A stretch of 64,000 nt of DNA from Streptomyces sp. WAC 01529 (GCF_003945545.1 NZ_CP029617.1:5751001-5815000); one strand, 5' to 3'; shown: positions 24,531-33,700, counted from the first letter of the stretch. Notes: generated from the letters alone by a model not told the origin. Numbers and translations: made by a program.

Positions 24531-25514
24531 ATGCAGCCACGGAACATGTCCATGAGCGGAGTCGTCGACCTCGCCGCCGTGAAGGCGGCCCAGGAGGCCA
24601 AGGCGAAGGCGGAGCAGGCGCGCGCCGAAGCGGCCCGGCAGGGCGGGGGCGCGGCGGGCGCCGCCATCTCCCCGTCGAGCCTGGTCATCGACGTCGACGA
24701 GGCGGGCTTCGAGCACGAGGTCCTCCAGCGCTCCACCGAGGTACCGGTCGTCATCGACTTCTGGGCCGAGTGGTGCGAGCCGTGCAAGCAGCTTGGCCCC
24801 CTTCTGGAGCGGCTCGCGCAGGAGTACAACGGCCGTTTCCTCCTTGCCAAGATCGACGTCGACGCGAACCAGATGCTGATGCAGCAGTTCGGGGTCCAGG
24901 GGATCCCGGCGGTCTTCGCGGTGGTGGCCGGGCAGGCCCTGCCCCTCTTCCAGGGTGCGGCCCCCGAGGCGCAGATCCGCCAGACCCTGGACCAGCTGAT
25001 CCAGGTCGGCGAGGAGCGCTTCGGTCTGACCGGCCTCGCGGTCGACGCCGGAGCCGAGGGGCAGCGGGCCGCCGCGGCGCCCGAGGTGCCCGCCGGTCCT
25101 TACGACGCCCTGCTCGAAGCGGCCGTCCAGGCGCTGGACGCGGGCGATCTCGGCGGTGCCGTCCAGGCGTACAAGAACGTACTCAGCGACGACCCCGCCA
25201 ACACCGAGGCCAAGCTCGGCCTCGCCCAGGCCGAACTGCTCCAGCGCGTGCAGGGCCTCGACCCGCAGCAGGTCCGCAAGGACGCCGCCGAGAAGCCGGC
25301 GGATGTCGCGGCCCAGATCGCGGCGGCCGACCTGGACCTGGTGGGCGGGCATGTCGAGGACGCCTTCGGGCGGCTCATCGACACCGTGCGGCGCACGGCG
25401 GGCGACGACCGCGACGCCGCGCGGGTGCGGCTGCTCGAACTCTTCGAGGTGGTGGGCGCGGACGACCCGCGCGTGATGGCGGCGCGCACGTCGCTCGCCC
25501 GGGTGCTTTTCTGA
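24531..25514 (+). CDS. Thioredoxin-domain protein with TPR tail (CnoX/YbbN-like)
   Basis: A 327-aa protein. An Ala/Glu/Lys-rich helix (residues about 12-40) is followed by a thioredoxin domain with active site W-C-E-P-C (WAEWCEPCKQLGP) and cis-Pro region VQGIPAVFAV, then a helical TPR-like C-terminus (YDALLEAAVQALDAGDLGGA, NTEAKLGLAQAELLQRVQGL). This layout is that of CnoX/YbbN, a chaperone-linked redox protein. CEPC differs from the usual CGPC, which would alter redox potential. By synteny it resembles S. coelicolor SCO5419. Confidence 0.88.
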   Translation: MQPRNMSMSGVVDLAAVKAAQEAKAKAEQARAEAARQGGGAAGAAISPSSLVIDVDEAGFEHEVLQRSTEVPVVIDFWAEWCEPCKQLGPLLERLAQEYNGRFLLAKIDVDANQMLMQQFGVQGIPAVFAVVAGQALPLFQGAAPEAQIRQTLDQLIQVGEERFGLTGLAVDAGAEGQRAAAAPEVPAGPYDALLEAAVQALDAGDLGGAVQAYKNVLSDDPANTEAKLGLAQAELLQRVQGLDPQQVRKDAAEKPADVAAQIAAADLDLVGGHVEDAFGRLIDTVRRTAGDDRDAARVRLLELFEVVGADDPRVMAARTSLARVLF

Positions 25515-25621
25515 CCCGTGCGCCGGCTTCCGGCCGGTCCGCCGACCGCCCCTCCCGGCCGACCAGTTCCTCGACGCCGGGGCTTGTGATGCCCAAGTGA
25601 AAACCCTGCTCCCATGACACG

Positions 25622-25664
25622 ACAGTGGCCGCGTTTGCCAAAAATTGGCAAACGCGGCCACTGT
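25622..25664 (+). terminator. Perfect 19-bp stem-loop
   Basis: ACAGTGGCCGCGTTTGCCA and its exact complement flank a 5-nt AAAAT loop, 108 nt after the thioredoxin stop. It has no long T tract, but the stem is very strong and it is likely to end the thioredoxin-TPR transcript. Confidence 0.8.
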
Positions 25665-25806
25665 TACTTGGAGTAAGTTACGGGCAGGTGTCTGGGTGAT
25701 TTCACCCCTTCATGTCCCGTTCTGATCCCGGCCGTTGAGGCACCGTCCGTGGCTGACCGATATCGGGCGGTCGCGGTTCGGTTATCCGGCCGTTACTAGT
25801 CAGTAA
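25664..25806. promoter_or_regulatory. Two TTACT-N3/4-AGTAA dyads
   Basis: TTACT-TGG-AGTAA lies at 25664-25676 and TTACT-AGTC-AGTAA at 25793-25806, 129 bp apart. The second is followed by little GC-rich sequence and could be a promoter operator for the DUF6230 operon. The regulator is unknown. Confidence 0.4.
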
Positions 25807-26184
25807 TGAACCCCCTTGTGCGGGCGCCGAGAATGCACCACGATCGGCGACGCTCGGTCCGATGACCCGCGATCCGACAGCCAGTCGGGGGAGCGGGTTC
25901 CTTGGTTCCCCACCGAGCGGACCGGCGACGCCGTCGCCGGTCTGGACAGGGGGGTCTCTGCCGTCCCCGGCAGGGCCTGTCCGTGCGGTCGTGCGTGATG
26001 CGTCAGGCGCGACCAGTGGTTGTCGCTCGGGGGTGATCGCCGGTGATGTGTGGTGCGGTTCGCGCCTCCGACAACGGGCGCTCTCCTTCCCGAGGACGTA
26101 GCACTTCTCCCATCCCTGCCCGGCTGAGCCGCCCGAGCGGGAGCAGTCAGGGCCGGAGATGTACGTCCGAGAAGGAGGAAAGTC

Positions 26185-26802
26185 ATGGAGTCCGTGGCTC
26201 GTGGCGGAACCAGATGGAAGCGGTTCGCCGTGGTCATGGTGCCGAGCGTCGCGGCGACCGCCGCGATAGGCGTGGGCCTGTCCCAGGGCGCGCTCGCGGC
26301 ATCGTTCAGTGTGTCAGGTCAGCAGTTCAAGGTGACTGCCGACGAACTCAAGGGCACGGGATTTGTCCAGTACGGGGCCGTGGACGTCGGAAAGTCGGGC
26401 AAGCACCCGGTCGCCGTCGTCGGCCTCGACTCGGCGAAGATCACCAATCTCTGTCAGTCCGTGGTCGTGCCGGTACCGGCCTTCGGCGATGTGTCGATGA
26501 CCCTCAGGGCCGGCCGGGCCGGTGGTCCCAAGGTCATCGCCAAGAAGCTGTACATCGACGCCGACGACCTGAAGGCCAACGCGACCTTCAACAAGATCGA
26601 CATCGGTGTCTCGGTCGATGACACCACCAAGGGACCGGGTCCGGCGAAGAACGACAAGTACGCCCCGGGCTCGTTCGCGCAGCAGGCGGAGTCGGTGAAG
26701 TTCACCAAGGTCCGCCAGCGCGCGTGGGCGACCTCCGCCGGCACCTTCAAGCTCTCTGGCCTCGCGATGTCGGTCAAGAAGGGCAAGCACGAGTGCTACT
26801 AG
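26185..26802 (+). CDS. DUF6230-family exported protein
   Basis: A 205-aa protein with a signal-like N-terminus (WKRFAVVMVPSVAATAAIGV, then GLSQGALAASF) and a beta-rich body (SVSGQQFKVTADELKGTGFV; KVIAKKLYIDADDLKANATF). Two cysteines (TNLCQSV and the C-terminal HECY) could pair. The ribosome site AGGAGG is excellent, 7 nt before the ATG. DUF6230 and DUF6114 genes travel together in streptomycetes; some databases call the first cholesterol esterase, but I see no esterase motif. Probably secreted or surface-bound; function unknown. Confidence 0.85.
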   Translation: MESVARGGTRWKRFAVVMVPSVAATAAIGVGLSQGALAASFSVSGQQFKVTADELKGTGFVQYGAVDVGKSGKHPVAVVGLDSAKITNLCQSVVVPVPAFGDVSMTLRAGRAGGPKVIAKKLYIDADDLKANATFNKIDIGVSVDDTTKGPGPAKNDKYAPGSFAQQAESVKFTKVRQRAWATSAGTFKLSGLAMSVKKGKHECY

Positions 26803-26985
26803 GGCGGTTGACGCCCCGGTAGGCCGTACGCGATTCGGTACGCGTTCACGTCGTACGCGACTCGGTACGCACTCGTCGCCATGAACGGCCGGGCGCGGGG
26901 GCGCGACGGCACATGACGGAGCCGTCCCCGTGCCCGAATCCGCACGACACACAGAACCAACGCCATTCCCGAGGAGCTGTACGAC

Positions 26986-27495
26986 ATGAGCGCCGAAGCG
27001 CAAGTGGGACTGGGCGACAAGCTCGGCCGGATGCGCCGATCGTTCCGGGTGTGGCGCGGTCAGCGCCCGTTCTGGGGTGGTCTGCTGACGTTGCTCGGTG
27101 GCATTCCGATCATGTACTTCCCGTACGCGAACCTCACGCTCGGCACGATGACGATCCGGATGGCGACCACCGCCGGCGCCGGATCGCTGATCATCGGCGT
27201 GCTGCTGATCGTGCTCGGCCTGACCCTGTGGTTCCAGCCGCTCTCCCGGGTCTTCGCGGGCGTGGCGGCGATCCTGCTCGCCCTGGTCTCCCTGGTGGTC
27301 TCCAACTTCGGCGGCTTCGTCATCGGTTACCTGCTCGCCCTGCTCGGCGGCGCCCTCGGCGTCTCCTGGGCGCCCGCACGGTCCGCCGGTGGATCCGCGA
27401 CCACGGTGGCCCCGGGTGGGGTGAGCGGCGAGCGGGACGATCTGTCAGGAACGAGCCCGACGAACGGGACGAACGGGAGGCACCGTGCCGGCTGA
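26986..27495 (+). CDS. DUF6114-family membrane protein
   Basis: A 169-aa protein with a cytoplasmic basic N-terminus (RRSFRVWRGQRPFWGGLLTL) and four hydrophobic spans (GGLLTLLGGIPIMYF; AGSLIIGVLLIVLGLTLWF; VAAILLALVSLVV; GFVIGYLLALLGGALGVSW), ending in a Gly/Thr/Asn-rich tail. It is preceded by GAGGAG and overlaps the next gene by 11 nt. It probably forms a membrane partner for the exported DUF6230 protein; that is inferred from constant co-location. Confidence 0.85.
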   Translation: MSAEAQVGLGDKLGRMRRSFRVWRGQRPFWGGLLTLLGGIPIMYFPYANLTLGTMTIRMATTAGAGSLIIGVLLIVLGLTLWFQPLSRVFAGVAAILLALVSLVVSNFGGFVIGYLLALLGGALGVSWAPARSAGGSATTVAPGGVSGERDDLSGTSPTNGTNGRHRAG

Positions 27496-28765
27496 CGAGG
27501 TGCACCACGAGGGCTCCGCGAAGGCGCCCCGTGCGAGAACCGGGCCGCGCCACGCGGCGCCCAGAAAGCCGCTGCTGACCCGGCTCCAGGTGCCCGCGGG
27601 CAAGGCCATCGCCCTCGCGGCCATGCCGACCGCGGTCCTGATGGGCATGGGGCTGACCCCGACGCTCGCGCAGGCGAGGCCCGGTGCGCCCGAGAACCCC
27701 TTCCAGGACGGGCCGTGTGTCACGGCGCCGGACAAGGACGCGGAGGCGGACGAGAAGGACGCCAAGGACGCGAAGGACGCGAAGGGCTCCGGTGAGCCGT
27801 CCGCGCCCGCGTCGCCCCGCCCCGAGAGCAAGGGCAGCGCCAAGCCCGGGCCGGATCCCACGCCGTCCGCGGGGGAGCCCGCGGGGGAGAAGGACGCCCC
27901 GAAGCCCGACCCCGGCCTCGACCCTGACCCCGAGCCGGAGCCGGAGCCTGAGCCGGAACCGACCAAGTCCAAGAACCCCTGGGACCCGCTGGGCCTCGGC
28001 GACGCCCTCAAGGACGCCTTCACGCCGGACGAGCCCGACAAGCCCGCCGGGTCCGAGAAGGAGCCCGAGAAGGAGCCCGAGAGCCCCGAGCCGTCCGCCT
28101 CCAAGGACAGCAAGTCCCCTGAGGACGCGGCCGAGGACCCGGCGCCGGACCCGGTCAAGGACACGGTCGAGAAGGTCGAGGACGGGGTCGGCAAGGCCAA
28201 GGACGGCGCGGAGAAGGCCACCGAGGCCGAGAACGGCGACGAGGCCGAGGCCGAGGACCCCGCCGCGCCGGACGAGAACGGCAAGAAGCCGTTCCCGTGC
28301 GTCGTGGAGAAGAAGGTCGACGGCGAGAGCGAGCAGTCGCCCGCGCCGATCCCGTACCGGCCGTGGCACCTCGAAGCCAGCGCGCTGAAGCTCACGGGCG
28401 CCGACTATCAGGGCGTCGTGAACCTCACCATGCCGAACGGCAGGACCAAGCAGGCCCTGAAGTACGTCGTGCAGAAGACGGACATCGACGACCTGCACCA
28501 GATCGTCGAGGGTCCGGGCGGCAAGAAGTACCACGTCGAGGCCGCCAAGGGCTCCCGGTCGACCATCCGGGGCGGCGAGACGACGATGTACACCGAGCGG
28601 ATCTCGGGCAAGCTGTTCGGGCTCATCCCGATCACCTTCGACCCCGAGCACCCGCCGCCGCTGAACATCCCGCTGATCTACTTCACGGACGTGAAGGTGC
28701 AGCAGGCGGGCCAGTTCGGCGGCAACCTCACAATCCCCGGACTGCACCAGTCGATCACCGACTGA
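27485..28765 (+). CDS. Exported protein with long Pro/Glu/Asp/Lys-rich linker and DUF6230-like C-terminal domain
   Basis: A 426-aa protein with GTG start and the ribosome site GGGAGG. A hydrophobic segment (about residues 40-62, GKAIALAAMPTAVLMGMGLT) is the signal or anchor. Residues 65-285 are low complexity: KDAKDAKDAK, Pro-Glu repeats and Lys/Asp/Glu runs. Two Cys flank this stretch (DGPCVTAP and PFPCVVEK). The C-terminal 145 residues (LEASALKLTGADYQGVVNLT; LFGLIPITFDPEHPPPLNIP) look globular and beta-rich. The layout suggests a domain held off the membrane by a stiff, charged stalk. Third gene of the operon; function unknown. Confidence 0.78.
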   Translation: MPADEVHHEGSAKAPRARTGPRHAAPRKPLLTRLQVPAGKAIALAAMPTAVLMGMGLTPTLAQARPGAPENPFQDGPCVTAPDKDAEADEKDAKDAKDAKGSGEPSAPASPRPESKGSAKPGPDPTPSAGEPAGEKDAPKPDPGLDPDPEPEPEPEPEPTKSKNPWDPLGLGDALKDAFTPDEPDKPAGSEKEPEKEPESPEPSASKDSKSPEDAAEDPAPDPVKDTVEKVEDGVGKAKDGAEKATEAENGDEAEAEDPAAPDENGKKPFPCVVEKKVDGESEQSPAPIPYRPWHLEASALKLTGADYQGVVNLTMPNGRTKQALKYVVQKTDIDDLHQIVEGPGGKKYHVEAAKGSRSTIRGGETTMYTERISGKLFGLIPITFDPEHPPPLNIPLIYFTDVKVQQAGQFGGNLTIPGLHQSITD

Positions 28766-28779
28766 CCCGCACGAACGCC

Positions 28780-28810
28780 GAGGGCGCCCCCTGCGACAGG
28801 GGGCGCCCTC
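28780..28810. terminator. Bidirectional stem-loop between convergent operons
   Basis: GAGGGCGCCCCCTG and its exact complement flank a CGA loop, 15 nt after the stop at 28765 and 28 nt after the pyk stop on the other strand. It probably ends both transcripts. Confidence 0.8.
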
Positions 28811-28838
28811 AGCGCGTACGTACGGAGGAGACGGACCG

Positions 28839-30272
28839 TCAGTCGCGGTCGCCGCCACCGCCCAGGTGGTGCACCCGCACCATGTTGGTGGTGCCGGGGA
28901 CGCCGGGGGGCGAGCCCGCGGTGATGACGACGGTGTCGCCGTCGTTGAAGCGGTTGAGGTTGCGCAGCTCGGCGTCGACAAGCTCGACCATCGCGTCGGT
29001 GTTGTCGACGTGCGGCACGACGTAGGTGTCCACGCCCCAGCTCAGCGTGAGCTGGTTGCGGGTCGACTCGTCGGTGGTGAAGGCCAGGATCGGCTGGGCC
29101 GCGCGGTAGCGCGAGAGCCGGCGGGCCGTGTCACCGGACTTGGTGAAGGCGACCAGCGCCTCGCCGCCCAGGAAGTCCGCGATCTCGCACGCGGCACGGG
29201 CCACCGAACCGCCTTGCGTACGCGGCTTCTTGCCGGGCACGAGCGGCTGCAGGCCCTTGGAGAGCAGCTCCTCCTCGGCCGCCGTGACGATCTTCGACAT
29301 CGTCTTGACGGTCTCGATCGGGTAGGCGCCGACGCTCGACTCCGCGGACAGCATGACCGCGTCCGCGCCGTCCAGGATCGCGTTGGCGACGTCGGAGGCC
29401 TCGGCGCGCGTGGGGCGCGAGTTGGTGATCATCGACTCCATCATCTGGGTCGCGACGATCACCGGCTTGGCGTTGCGGCGGCACATCTCCACGAGGCGCT
29501 TCTGCACCATCGGGACCTTCTCGAGCGGGTACTCGACGGCGAGGTCGCCACGGGCCACCATCACGGCGTCGAACGCCGCGACGACGCCCTCCATGTTGGC
29601 GACGGCCTGCGGCTTCTCCACCTTGGCGATGACGGGGACCCGGCGGCCCTCCTCGTCCATCACCTTGTGGACGTCCTTGATGTCGCCCGCGTCGCGCACG
29701 AAGGAGAGGGCGACCATGTCGCAGCCCATCTTCAGGGCGAAGCGGAGGTCCTCGATGTCCTTCTCGGAGAGCGCGGGCACGTTCACGGCCGCGCCGGGCA
29801 GGTTGATGCCCTTGTGGTCGGAGATGACACCGCCCTCGACGACGATCGTCTTCACGCGCGGGCCGTCCACCTCGACGACGCGCAGCTCGACGTTGCCGTC
29901 GTTGATGAGGACCTGGTCGCCCTTGGAGACGTCCCCCGGCAGACCCTTGTAGGTGGTGCCGCAGATCGACTTGTCGCCGGGCACGTCCTCGGTGGTGATG
30001 GTGAACTCGTCACCGCGCACCAGCTCGACGGGGCCCTCGGCGAAGGTCTCCAGACGGATCTTCGGGCCCTGGAGGTCGGCGAGGACACCCACGGCGCGGC
30101 CGGTCTTCGCGGCGGCCGCGCGGACACGGTCGTACCGGCCCTGGTGCTCGGCTTGCGTGCCGTGGCTGAAGTTGAAGCGGGCCACGTTCATGCCGGCCTC
30201 GATCAGCGAGACGAGCTGCTCTTCGGAGTCGACGGCGGGGCCCAGCGTGCAGACGATTTTGGAACGGCGCAT
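28839..30272 (-). CDS. pyk: Pyruvate kinase
   Basis: A 477-aa glycolytic enzyme converting phosphoenolpyruvate and ADP to pyruvate and ATP. Visible signatures: SKIVCTLGPA, NVARFNFSHGT (substrate and K+ site), ADLQGPKIRLETFAE, MVARGDLAVEYP with the metal-binding acid, TQMMESMITNSRPTRAEASD, and a C-terminal regulatory domain. By position next to ackA, pta and pfkA it corresponds to S. coelicolor pyk2 (SCO5423). It is the last gene of the leftward pta-ackA-pyk series, with its own 73-bp leader and a palindrome there. Confidence 0.96.
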   Translation of the reverse strand: MRRSKIVCTLGPAVDSEEQLVSLIEAGMNVARFNFSHGTQAEHQGRYDRVRAAAAKTGRAVGVLADLQGPKIRLETFAEGPVELVRGDEFTITTEDVPGDKSICGTTYKGLPGDVSKGDQVLINDGNVELRVVEVDGPRVKTIVVEGGVISDHKGINLPGAAVNVPALSEKDIEDLRFALKMGCDMVALSFVRDAGDIKDVHKVMDEEGRRVPVIAKVEKPQAVANMEGVVAAFDAVMVARGDLAVEYPLEKVPMVQKRLVEMCRRNAKPVIVATQMMESMITNSRPTRAEASDVANAILDGADAVMLSAESSVGAYPIETVKTMSKIVTAAEEELLSKGLQPLVPGKKPRTQGGSVARAACEIADFLGGEALVAFTKSGDTARRLSRYRAAQPILAFTTDESTRNQLTLSWGVDTYVVPHVDNTDAMVELVDAELRNLNRFNDGDTVVITAGSPPGVPGTTNMVRVHHLGGGGDRD

Positions 30273-30300
30273 GGGGCGATCCTATCGGTTTGTTTCGCTT

Positions 30301-30312
30301 CGGAATATTCCG
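30301..30312. promoter_or_regulatory. CGGAATATTCCG palindrome upstream of pyk
   Basis: A perfect 12-bp AT-centred palindrome lies 29 nt before the pyk start, in the 73-bp ackA-pyk gap. It could be an operator or the promoter core. There is no known regulator assigned to it. Confidence 0.4.
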
Positions 30313-30345
30313 TCTGGTGGAATCTACAAATGGGCGGAAGGCCGC

Positions 30346-31563
30346 TCAGGCGTTGCGGTCACCGACCAATGCATACGTCTGATCGGCGATCTCCAGTTCT
30401 TCGTCGGTGGGCACCACGGCGACGGCCACGCGCGCGTACTCCGGCGAAATGAGCCGGGCTTCGTCGGAACGTACGGAATTGAGTGCGCCGTCCACCGCGA
30501 GCCCCAGCTCCTCCAGGCCCGCCACCGCGGCCTCCCGCACCGGAGCGGCGTTCTCGCCGACACCGGCCGTGAACACGACGGCGTCCACCCGGCCGAGTGC
30601 CGCGTAATAGGCGCCGATGTACTTCTTCAGACGGTGGATGTAGATCTCGAAAGCGAGTGCCGCCTCTTCGTCACCGGCGTCGATACGGCGCCTGATCTCC
30701 CGCATGTCGTTGTCGCCGCAGAGGCCGATCAGACCGCTCTTCTTGTTGAGCAGAATGTCGATCTCGTCGATGGACATTTTGCCGACCCGGGCGAGATGGA
30801 AGATCACCGCCGGATCCATGTCGCCGGACCGGGTACCCATCACGAGCCCCTCCAGCGGCGTGAGCCCCATCGACGTGTCGACGCAGCGACCGCCCCGCAC
30901 CGCGCTCGCCGACGCTCCGTTGCCCAGGTGCAGCACGATGACGTTCACGTCCTCGGGTGCCTTGCCGAGCAGCCGCGCGGTCTTGCGCGAGACGTACGCG
31001 TGCGAGGTGCCGTGGAAGCCGTAGCGCCGCACGCGGTGCTCGTCGGCCGTCGCCACGTCGATCGCGTAACGCGCCGCGGACTCCGGCATCGTCGTGTGGA
31101 ACGCGGTGTCGAAGACGGCGACCTGGGGGAGGTCGGGGCGGAGCGCCTGGGCGGTGCGGATGCCGGTGATGTTGGCAGGGTTGTGCAGCGGGGCCACCGG
31201 GACGAGGCGCTCGATCTCCTTGAGGACCGCGTCGTCGATCACCGTCGGCTCGGTGAACTTCAGGCCGCCGTGCACCACACGGTGGCCGATCGCGGCCAGC
31301 TCGGGGGAGTCGAGGCCGAGCCCGTCGGCGGCCAGCTCGTCGGCGACGGCCCGCAGCGCCGCCTCGTGGTCCGCTATCGGCTCCTCGCGCTCACGGGACT
31401 CGGCGCCGCCGCCGGTGAGCGGGGTGTGCTTCAGCCGCGACGTCTCCTCGCCGATCCGCTCGACCAGGCCGACGGCCAGGCGTGAGCTGTCGCGCATGTC
31501 GAGCAGCTGGTACTTCACCGACGAGGAGCCGGAGTTGAGGACGAGTACGCGAGTGGCGGTCAC
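30346..31563 (-). CDS. ackA: Acetate kinase
   Basis: A 405-aa enzyme interconverting acetate plus ATP with acetyl phosphate. Family signatures visible: LVLNSGSSSVKYQL at the N-terminus, IGHRVVHGGLKF, VAVFDTAFHTTMPE, FHGTSHAYVS, VIVLHLGNGASASAVR, MGTRSGDMDPAV and GVGENAAPVRE. It follows pta by 49 nt in the same direction, as is usual for the acetate overflow/assimilation pair, and precedes pyk. Together with pta it sets the acetyl phosphate pool, which can also phosphorylate response regulators. Confidence 0.97.
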   Translation of the reverse strand: MTATRVLVLNSGSSSVKYQLLDMRDSSRLAVGLVERIGEETSRLKHTPLTGGGAESREREEPIADHEAALRAVADELAADGLGLDSPELAAIGHRVVHGGLKFTEPTVIDDAVLKEIERLVPVAPLHNPANITGIRTAQALRPDLPQVAVFDTAFHTTMPESAARYAIDVATADEHRVRRYGFHGTSHAYVSRKTARLLGKAPEDVNVIVLHLGNGASASAVRGGRCVDTSMGLTPLEGLVMGTRSGDMDPAVIFHLARVGKMSIDEIDILLNKKSGLIGLCGDNDMREIRRRIDAGDEEAALAFEIYIHRLKKYIGAYYAALGRVDAVVFTAGVGENAAPVREAAVAGLEELGLAVDGALNSVRSDEARLISPEYARVAVAVVPTDEELEIADQTYALVGDRNA

Positions 31564-31612
31564 TTGAATGCGGCGCTTTCTGTGGGGGGAGTTGCTGGGC
31601 GGGCGGCGGGGG

Positions 31613-33688
31613 TTACTCGCCGGGCGTCTGGGACTGGATCGCCGTGATGGCGACGGTGTTGACGATGTCCTGGACGAGCGCGCCCCGGGACAGGTCGTTG
31701 ACCGGCTTGCGCAGGCCCTGGAGGACCGGGCCGACGGCGATCGCGCCGGCCGAGCGCTGCACGGCCTTGTAGGTGTTGTTGCCGGTGTTGAGGTCCGGGA
31801 AGATCAGCACGCTGGCCTGGCCCGCGACCTCCGAGTCGGGCAGCTTGGTGGCCGCGACGGAGGGCTCCACGGCGGCGTCGTACTGGATCGGGCCCTCGAT
31901 CCTCAGGTCCGGCCGGCTCGCCCGCACCTTCTCCGTGGCCTCGCGCACCTTGTCGACGTCGGCGCCCGAACCGGACGTGCCGGTGGAGTACGAGAGCATC
32001 GCGATCCGCGGGTCGACACCGAACTGCGCGGCGGTCGCCGCGGCCTGCACGGCGATGTCCGCGAGCTGCTCGGCGTTCGGGTCCGGGTTCACCGCGCAGT
32101 CGCCGTAGACCAGGACCTTGTCGGCGAGGCACATGAAGAAGACGGACGAGACGATCGAGGCGTCCGGCTTGGTCTTGATGATCTCGAAGGCGGGCCGGAT
32201 CGTCGCGGCCGTGGAGTGCACGGAACCCGACACCATGCCGTCGGCCAGGCCCTCCTGGACCATCAGCGTGCCGAAGTAGTTCACGTCCGCCACCACGTCG
32301 TACGCCAGCTCGACGGTGACGCCCTTGTGGGCGCGCAGCTCCGCGTACTTCCCGGCGAAACGATCCCGCAGCTCGGAGGTCTGCGGGTCGATCAGTTCGG
32401 TGTCGGCGAGGTCCACGCCGAGGTCGGCGGCCTTCTTGCGGATCTGCTCCACGGGCCCGAGCAGCGTCAGGTCGCACACGCCCCGGCGCAGCAGGACGTC
32501 GGCGGCGCGCAGCACGCGCTCCTCGGTGCCCTCGGGCAGCACGACGCGGCGGCGGTCGGCGCGGGCCCGCTCCAAGAGCTTGTGCTCGAACATCATCGGC
32601 GTGACGCGGTCGCTGCTCGGCGCCGAGACGCGGCCGAGCAGGCCCGCGGTGTCGACGTACCGCTCGAAGAGGCCGAGGGCGGTCTCCGCCTTGCGGGGCG
32701 TGGCCGCGTTCAGCTTCCCCTCCAGGGCGAAGAGTTCGGCCGCCGTGGGGAAGGAGCCGCCGGAGACGGCGACGACCGGGGTGCCGGGCGCGAGGCGGTC
32801 GGCGAGGGTGAGGATCTCCGGGCCCGGCTGTTCGTTCAGGGTCAGCAGGACGCCCGCGATGGGCGGCGTGCCCGCGCTGTGCGCGGCGAGCGAGCCCACC
32901 ACGAGGTCGGCGCGGTCGCCGGGGGTGACGACCAGGCAGCCCGGGGTCAGGGCGTTGAGGAAGTTCGGCAGCATGGCGCCGCCGAAGACGAAGTCCAGGG
33001 CGTCGCGGGCGAGCCCCGAGTCGTCGCCGAGCAGGACCCGGCCGCCGAGGGCGTGGGTGATCTGGGCGACGGTCGGCGCGGAGAGCGCGGCCTCGTCCGG
33101 CAGGACGTAGCAGGGCACGGGCAGGCTCGCCCTCAGCCGCTCGTGGATCTCGTCGCGGTCGGCCGGGGCCACCCGGTTGGTGATCATGGCGAGGACGTCA
33201 CAGCCGAGGGAGTCGTACGCCCGGTAGGCGTTGCGGGTCTCGGCGCGCACCGACTCGGCGGTCTGCTTCCTGCCGCCGACCACGGGGATCACGGAGGCAC
33301 CGAACTCGTTGGCGAGCCGGGCGTTGAGCGCCAGCTCGTCGGGGAGCTGGGTGTCCGCGAAGTCCGTGCCGAGGACGAGGACCACCTCGTACTCCCCGGC
33401 GACCCGGTGGAAGCGGTCGACGATCCGCGAGACCAGCTCGTCGGTGCCCTGCTCGGCCTGGAGCGCGGACGCCTCGTGGTAGTCCATGCCGTACACCGAC
33501 GCGGCGTCCTGCGAGAGGCGGTAGCGGGCCCGCAGCAGGTCGAAGAGGCGGTCGGGCCCGTCGTGGACGAGCGGCCTGAAGACGCCGACCCGGTCCACCT
33601 GGCGGGTCAGTAGCTCCATGACTCCCAGCTCGACGACCTGGCGGCCGTCGCCGCGATCGATCCCGGTCACGTACACGCTGCGCGTCAC
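31613..33688 (-). CDS. pta: Phosphate acetyltransferase (long form)
   Basis: A 691-aa enzyme making acetyl phosphate from acetyl-CoA. It is the long form: an N-terminal P-loop-like/DRTGG regulatory half (SVYVTGIDRGDGRQVVELGV; PVVAVSGGSFPTAAEL) and a C-terminal PTA_PTB catalytic half (VVLPEGTEERVLRAAD; MVSGSVHSTAATIRPAFEII; AMLSYSTGTSGSG). I chose GTG 33688 with GGGAG in front; the frame open to 34054 is unlikely. First gene of pta-ackA-pyk, divergent from pfkA across a 319-bp gap. Confidence 0.95.
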   Translation of the reverse strand: MTRSVYVTGIDRGDGRQVVELGVMELLTRQVDRVGVFRPLVHDGPDRLFDLLRARYRLSQDAASVYGMDYHEASALQAEQGTDELVSRIVDRFHRVAGEYEVVLVLGTDFADTQLPDELALNARLANEFGASVIPVVGGRKQTAESVRAETRNAYRAYDSLGCDVLAMITNRVAPADRDEIHERLRASLPVPCYVLPDEAALSAPTVAQITHALGGRVLLGDDSGLARDALDFVFGGAMLPNFLNALTPGCLVVTPGDRADLVVGSLAAHSAGTPPIAGVLLTLNEQPGPEILTLADRLAPGTPVVAVSGGSFPTAAELFALEGKLNAATPRKAETALGLFERYVDTAGLLGRVSAPSSDRVTPMMFEHKLLERARADRRRVVLPEGTEERVLRAADVLLRRGVCDLTLLGPVEQIRKKAADLGVDLADTELIDPQTSELRDRFAGKYAELRAHKGVTVELAYDVVADVNYFGTLMVQEGLADGMVSGSVHSTAATIRPAFEIIKTKPDASIVSSVFFMCLADKVLVYGDCAVNPDPNAEQLADIAVQAAATAAQFGVDPRIAMLSYSTGTSGSGADVDKVREATEKVRASRPDLRIEGPIQYDAAVEPSVAATKLPDSEVAGQASVLIFPDLNTGNNTYKAVQRSAGAIAVGPVLQGLRKPVNDLSRGALVQDIVNTVAITAIQSQTPGE

Positions 33689-33700
33689 GCGTGCTCTCCC

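Larger units (their letters stand above)
25515..26184. other. 670-bp gap before the DUF6230 operon
   Basis: Small open frames (for example 25816-25998 and 25862-26101) lack family similarity that I can recognise and have no convincing starts, so I call none of them. The region contains a very strong stem-loop (25622-25664), two TTACT...AGTAA dyads (25664-25676 and 25793-25806) and an unusually long leader to the DUF6230 gene. Confidence 0.65.

Noticed and set aside
25816..26101. Small open frames in the gap before the DUF6230 gene
   Set aside because: No ribosome sites, no family similarity and overlapping frames on the same stretch.
31568..33613. 681-codon plus-strand open frame over pta
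   Set aside because: Antisense to pta with no domain signal.
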